DNA of 7,089 nucleotides. Origin: Actinomycetes bacterium (GTDB taxonomy: Bacteria > Actinomycetota > Actinomycetes > Actinomycetales > Cellulomonadaceae). Below, piece after piece: positions 4,754 to 7,089 of the stretch; position 1 is the first letter of the stretch; each line of letters begins with the position of its first letter. The position numbers and the translations under genes were made by a program. The notes beneath the pieces are model-generated. The model saw only the letters and a program-made list of their open reading frames with translations. It had not been told where the DNA came from and made no database searches. The DNA lies in contig JAEWEJ010000164.1 in assembly GCA_023389455.1 (NCBI GenBank), positions 1-7,089 of the forward strand. Direction: 5' to 3'.

Positions 4754-4795
4754 CGGACGACGGCAGCGAACAGGACGCGGAGAGGGAGGCGAGTG

Positions 4796-5212
4796 GTGAC
4801 CGACCTCGTGTACTTCTCGTCCGCGTCGGGCAACACCCACCGCTTCGTGCAGAAGCTCGGCACGCGCTCGCAGCGGATCCCGCTGCGTCCCACCGACGGG
4901 TTCCTGCACGTCACCGAGCCGTACGTGCTCGTCGTCCCCACCTACGGCGGGGGCAACGAGGGCGGTGCGGTACCGCGGCAGGTCGTCAAGTTCCTCAACG
5001 ACGAGGACAACCGTGCGCTGATCCGCGGCGTCATCGCGGCCGGCAACACGAACTTCGGAGAGGCGTACTGCATCGCGGGCGACATCGTGGCCGCCAAGTG
5101 CCACGTGCCCTACCTGTACGCCTTCGAGCTCATGGGAACCACTGAGGACGTCACCCGCGTCCGTGAAGGATTGGGAAGATTTTGGCAGCGACAGTCGCAG
5201 ATACCCGCGTAG
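4796..5212 (+). CDS. nrdI: NrdI, flavodoxin-like activator of class Ib ribonucleotide reductase
   Basis: This 138-aa protein shows the NrdI pattern: LVYFSSASGNTHRFVQKL (4-21) forms the FMN phosphate loop, VVPTYGGGNEGGAVP the second flavin loop, RGVIAAGNTNFGEAYCIAG the third, and VPYLYAFELMGT the conserved end. Family knowledge: NrdI supplies a reduced oxygen species (superoxide) through its FMN to assemble the dimanganese-tyrosyl radical in NrdF. Two in-phase GTG codons compete. GTG 4796 lies 6 nt after GGGAGG (4784-4789), whereas GTG 4793 lies only 3 nt away, so 4796 is preferred; the longer form would add one residue. The last 31 nt overlap nrdE in another frame. The final 15 or so codons include GGA, TTG, AGA, TTT, CGA and ATA, in contrast to the G/C-ending codons used elsewhere, probably because they also form the nrdE start region. 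Confidence 0.96.
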   Translation: MTDLVYFSSASGNTHRFVQKLGTRSQRIPLRPTDGFLHVTEPYVLVVPTYGGGNEGGAVPRQVVKFLNDEDNRALIRGVIAAGNTNFGEAYCIAGDIVAAKCHVPYLYAFELMGTTEDVTRVREGLGRFWQRQSQIPA

Positions 5213-7089
5213 AGCTGACGGGGCTGGACTACCACGCCCTCAACGCGATGCTCAACCTGTACGACGCGGACGGGAAGATCCAGTTCGACGCCGACCGGCA
5301 GGCCGCGCGCGAGTACTTCCTGCAGCACGTCAACCAGAACACGGTCTTCTTCCACGACCTGGACGAGAAGCTCGACTACCTGGTCGAGAACAAGTACTAC
5401 GACCCGGCGGTGCTCGCGCAGTACGACCGCGCGTTCATCAAGTCGCTCTTCCAGTACGCGTACTCGAAGAAGTTCCGCTTCCAGACGTTCCTCGGCGCGT
5501 TCAAGTACTACACCTCGTACACGCTCAAGACGTTCGACGGCAAGCGGTACCTCGAGCGCTTCGAGGACCGCGTGTGCATGGTCGCGCTGGCGCTGGCCGA
5601 GGGTGACGAGCAGTTCGCCATGAACCTGGTCGACGAGATCGTGTCCGGGCGCTTCCAGCCGGCGACCCCCACGTTCCTCAACCTCGGCAAGGCGCAGCGC
5701 GGCGAGCCCGTCTCCTGCTTCCTGCTGCGCATCGAGGACAACATGGAGTCCATCGCGCGCGGCATCAACTCGGCCCTGCAGCTGTCGAAGCGCGGCGGCG
5801 GCGTGGCCCTGCTGCTGTCGAACATCCGCGAGCACGGCGCGCCCATCAAGCACATCGAGAACCAGAGCTCCGGCGTCATCCCCGTGATGAAGCTGCTCGA
5901 GGACTCGTTCTCGTACGCCAACCAGCTCGGGGCCCGCCAGGGCGCCGGCGCGGTGTACCTGCACGCGCACCACCCGGACATCTACCGCTTCCTCGACACC
6001 AAGCGCGAGAACGCGGACGAGAAGATCCGCATCAAGACGCTGTCGCTCGGCGTCGTCATCCCGGACATCACGTTCGAGCTGGCGAAGAAGAACGAGCCGA
6101 TGTACCTCTTCTCCCCGTACGACGTCGAGCGCGTCTACGGCGTGCCGTTCGCGGACGTCAACGTCTCGGAGAAGTACTACGAGATGGTCGACGACGCGCG
6201 CATCCGCAAGAGCAAGATCAACGCCCGCGAGTTCTTCCAGACCCTCGCCGAGATCCAGTTCGAGTCCGGGTACCCGTACGTCATGTTCGAGGACACGGTG
6301 AACCGGGCCAACCCGATCGAGGGCAAGATCACGCACTCGAACCTGTGCTCCGAGATCCTGCAGGTCTCGACGCCCTCGACGTACAACGAGGACCTGTCCT
6401 ACGCCGAGGTCGGCCGCGACATCTCCTGCAACCTGGGCTCGATGAACATCGCGCTGTCGATGGACTCCCCGGACCTGGGCAAGACCGTCGAGACCGCGAT
6501 CCGCGCCCTGACGGCCGTGTCCGACCAGACGAGCATCGAGTCGGTGCCGTCGATCAAGAAGGCCAACGCCGGCGGGCACGCCATCGGCCTCGGGCAGATG
6601 AACCTGCACGGGTACCTGGCGCGCGAGCGGGTCTTCTACGGCTCGGACGAGGGCCTGGACTTCACGAACATCTACTTCTACACGGTCGCGTACCACGCGA
6701 TCCGGGCGTCGAACCTGCTCGCGCAGGAGCGCGGCGAGAAGTTCTACGGGTTCGAGAAGTCGACGTACGCGACCGGTGAGTACTTCACCAAGTACATCGA
6801 GAAGGAGTGGAAGCCGCGCACCGCGCGCGTGCAGGAGCTCTTCGACACCGCCGGCGTGCGCATCCCCACGCAGGACGACTGGCGTCTGCTGGCCGCGCTC
6901 GTGGCCGAGCACGGCCTGTACAACCAGAACCTGCAGGCCGTCCCGCCGACGGGCTCGATCTCCTACATCAACCACTCGACGAGCTCGATCCACCCGATCG
7001 CGTCGAAGATCGAGATCCGCAAGGAGGGCAAGATCGGGCGCGTCTACTACCCGGCGCCCTTCATGACGAACGACAACCTGGAGTACTAC
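5182..7089 (+). CDS. nrdE: NrdE, class Ib ribonucleoside-diphosphate reductase large subunit, 3'-truncated by window
   Basis: The first 636 residues are present and the gene runs off the window end. NrdE proteins are about 720 aa, so about 85 residues are missing, including the C-terminal redox cysteines and the tyrosine pair of the radical path. The N-terminal helical domain (about 10-160, DYHALNAMLNLYDADGKIQ) comes without an ATP cone, as is typical of class Ib. Catalytic residues stand where expected: Cys179 in GEPVSC and Cys416 in DISCNLGS form the substrate-reducing pair, Cys389 in SNLCSE is the thiyl-radical cysteine with Asn387 and Glu391, and PPTGSIS (588-594) is the phosphate-binding loop. 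It reduces NDPs to dNDPs with NrdF, which is expected downstream. Start choice: the frame is closed by TGA at 5164-5166. The first usual start codon after it is TTG 5182, which lies behind GAAGGA and GGGAAG; the ATG at 5248 would cut conserved residues. The gene therefore overlaps nrdI by 31 nt and is probably translationally coupled to it. Confidence 0.96.
   Translation, partial: MAATVADTRVELTGLDYHALNAMLNLYDADGKIQFDADRQAAREYFLQHVNQNTVFFHDLDEKLDYLVENKYYDPAVLAQYDRAFIKSLFQYAYSKKFRFQTFLGAFKYYTSYTLKTFDGKRYLERFEDRVCMVALALAEGDEQFAMNLVDEIVSGRFQPATPTFLNLGKAQRGEPVSCFLLRIEDNMESIARGINSALQLSKRGGGVALLLSNIREHGAPIKHIENQSSGVIPVMKLLEDSFSYANQLGARQGAGAVYLHAHHPDIYRFLDTKRENADEKIRIKTLSLGVVIPDITFELAKKNEPMYLFSPYDVERVYGVPFADVNVSEKYYEMVDDARIRKSKINAREFFQTLAEIQFESGYPYVMFEDTVNRANPIEGKITHSNLCSEILQVSTPSTYNEDLSYAEVGRDISCNLGSMNIALSMDSPDLGKTVETAIRALTAVSDQTSIESVPSIKKANAGGHAIGLGQMNLHGYLARERVFYGSDEGLDFTNIYFYTVAYHAIRASNLLAQERGEKFYGFEKSTYATGEYFTKYIEKEWKPRTARVQELFDTAGVRIPTQDDWRLLAALVAEHGLYNQNLQAVPPTGSISYINHSTSSIHPIASKIEIRKEGKIGRVYYPAPFMTNDNLEYY

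Noticed and set aside
5110..6993. Long open frame on the minus strand opposite nrdE
   Set aside because: It is the antisense shadow of nrdE. The translation is low-complexity (Val, Leu, Arg, Glu, Asp) and the plus frame contains every NrdE catalytic motif.
1..7089. HAIR or CIRCE heat-shock operators within the window
   Set aside because: No CTTGAGT-N7-ACTCAAG or TTAGCACTC-N9-GAGTGCTAA match was seen. The HspR target is expected upstream of dnaK, outside the window.
1..7089. CRISPR arrays, insertion sequences, tRNA or rRNA genes
   Set aside because: No regularly spaced repeats, transposase motifs, long terminal inverted repeats or tRNA-like cloverleafs with conserved bases were found. The branched hairpin at 3730-3774 lacks tRNA signatures.

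Overview
This 7.1 kb window comes from the chromosome of a high-GC Gram-positive bacterium (Actinomycetota), most likely from Micrococcales and resembling Cellulomonas. The grounds are the strong G/C bias at third codon positions, the dnaJ-hspR gene pair, an actinobacterial-type class Ib ribonucleotide reductase operon (nrdH-nrdI-nrdE) closely matching the mycobacterial proteins as I remember them, and the use of GTG and TTG starts. The genus is an inference. All genes I can support are on the plus strand.

Left part (1-1325): the 3' part of a dnaJ gene whose product lacks the zinc finger, then hspR, the MerR-family heat-shock repressor. This is the tail of what is normally a dnaK-grpE-dnaJ-hspR operon, whose first genes lie outside the window.

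Middle (1326-3729): a 183-nt spacer carries a perfect 17-bp palindrome. It is followed by a membrane-anchored FtsH-like AAA+ zinc metalloprotease of 617 aa with unusual features: no extracytoplasmic domain, a Glu-Glu Walker B, and two insertions in the ATPase core. A 79-aa protein with one membrane segment follows and is unrecognised. DnaJ, HspR and the protease together look like a protein quality-control neighbourhood, although the spacer suggests that the protease has its own promoter.

Intergenic block (3730-4346): about 617 nt without a convincing gene. Its first 180 nt hold four consecutive potential hairpins. Then come DnaA-box-like sites, two NrdR-box-like sites exactly 32 bp apart, a candidate promoter whose -10 falls in the second box, and a leader of about 170 nt.

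Right part (4347-7089): nrdH (redoxin), a 203-nt gap with a perfect 12-bp-stem hairpin, nrdI (flavodoxin-like activator), and nrdE (class Ib reductase large subunit, cut by the window end). nrdE starts at a TTG inside the end of nrdI. Together these supply deoxyribonucleotides: NrdE reduces ribonucleoside diphosphates, NrdH re-reduces NrdE, and NrdI helps build the metal-radical cofactor of NrdF, which is expected downstream.

I see no mobile element, CRISPR array, tRNA or rRNA. Most of the window is ordinary housekeeping. The points most worth checking are the divergent FtsH-like protease, the 17-bp palindrome in front of it, and the densely structured non-coding DNA around nrdH.
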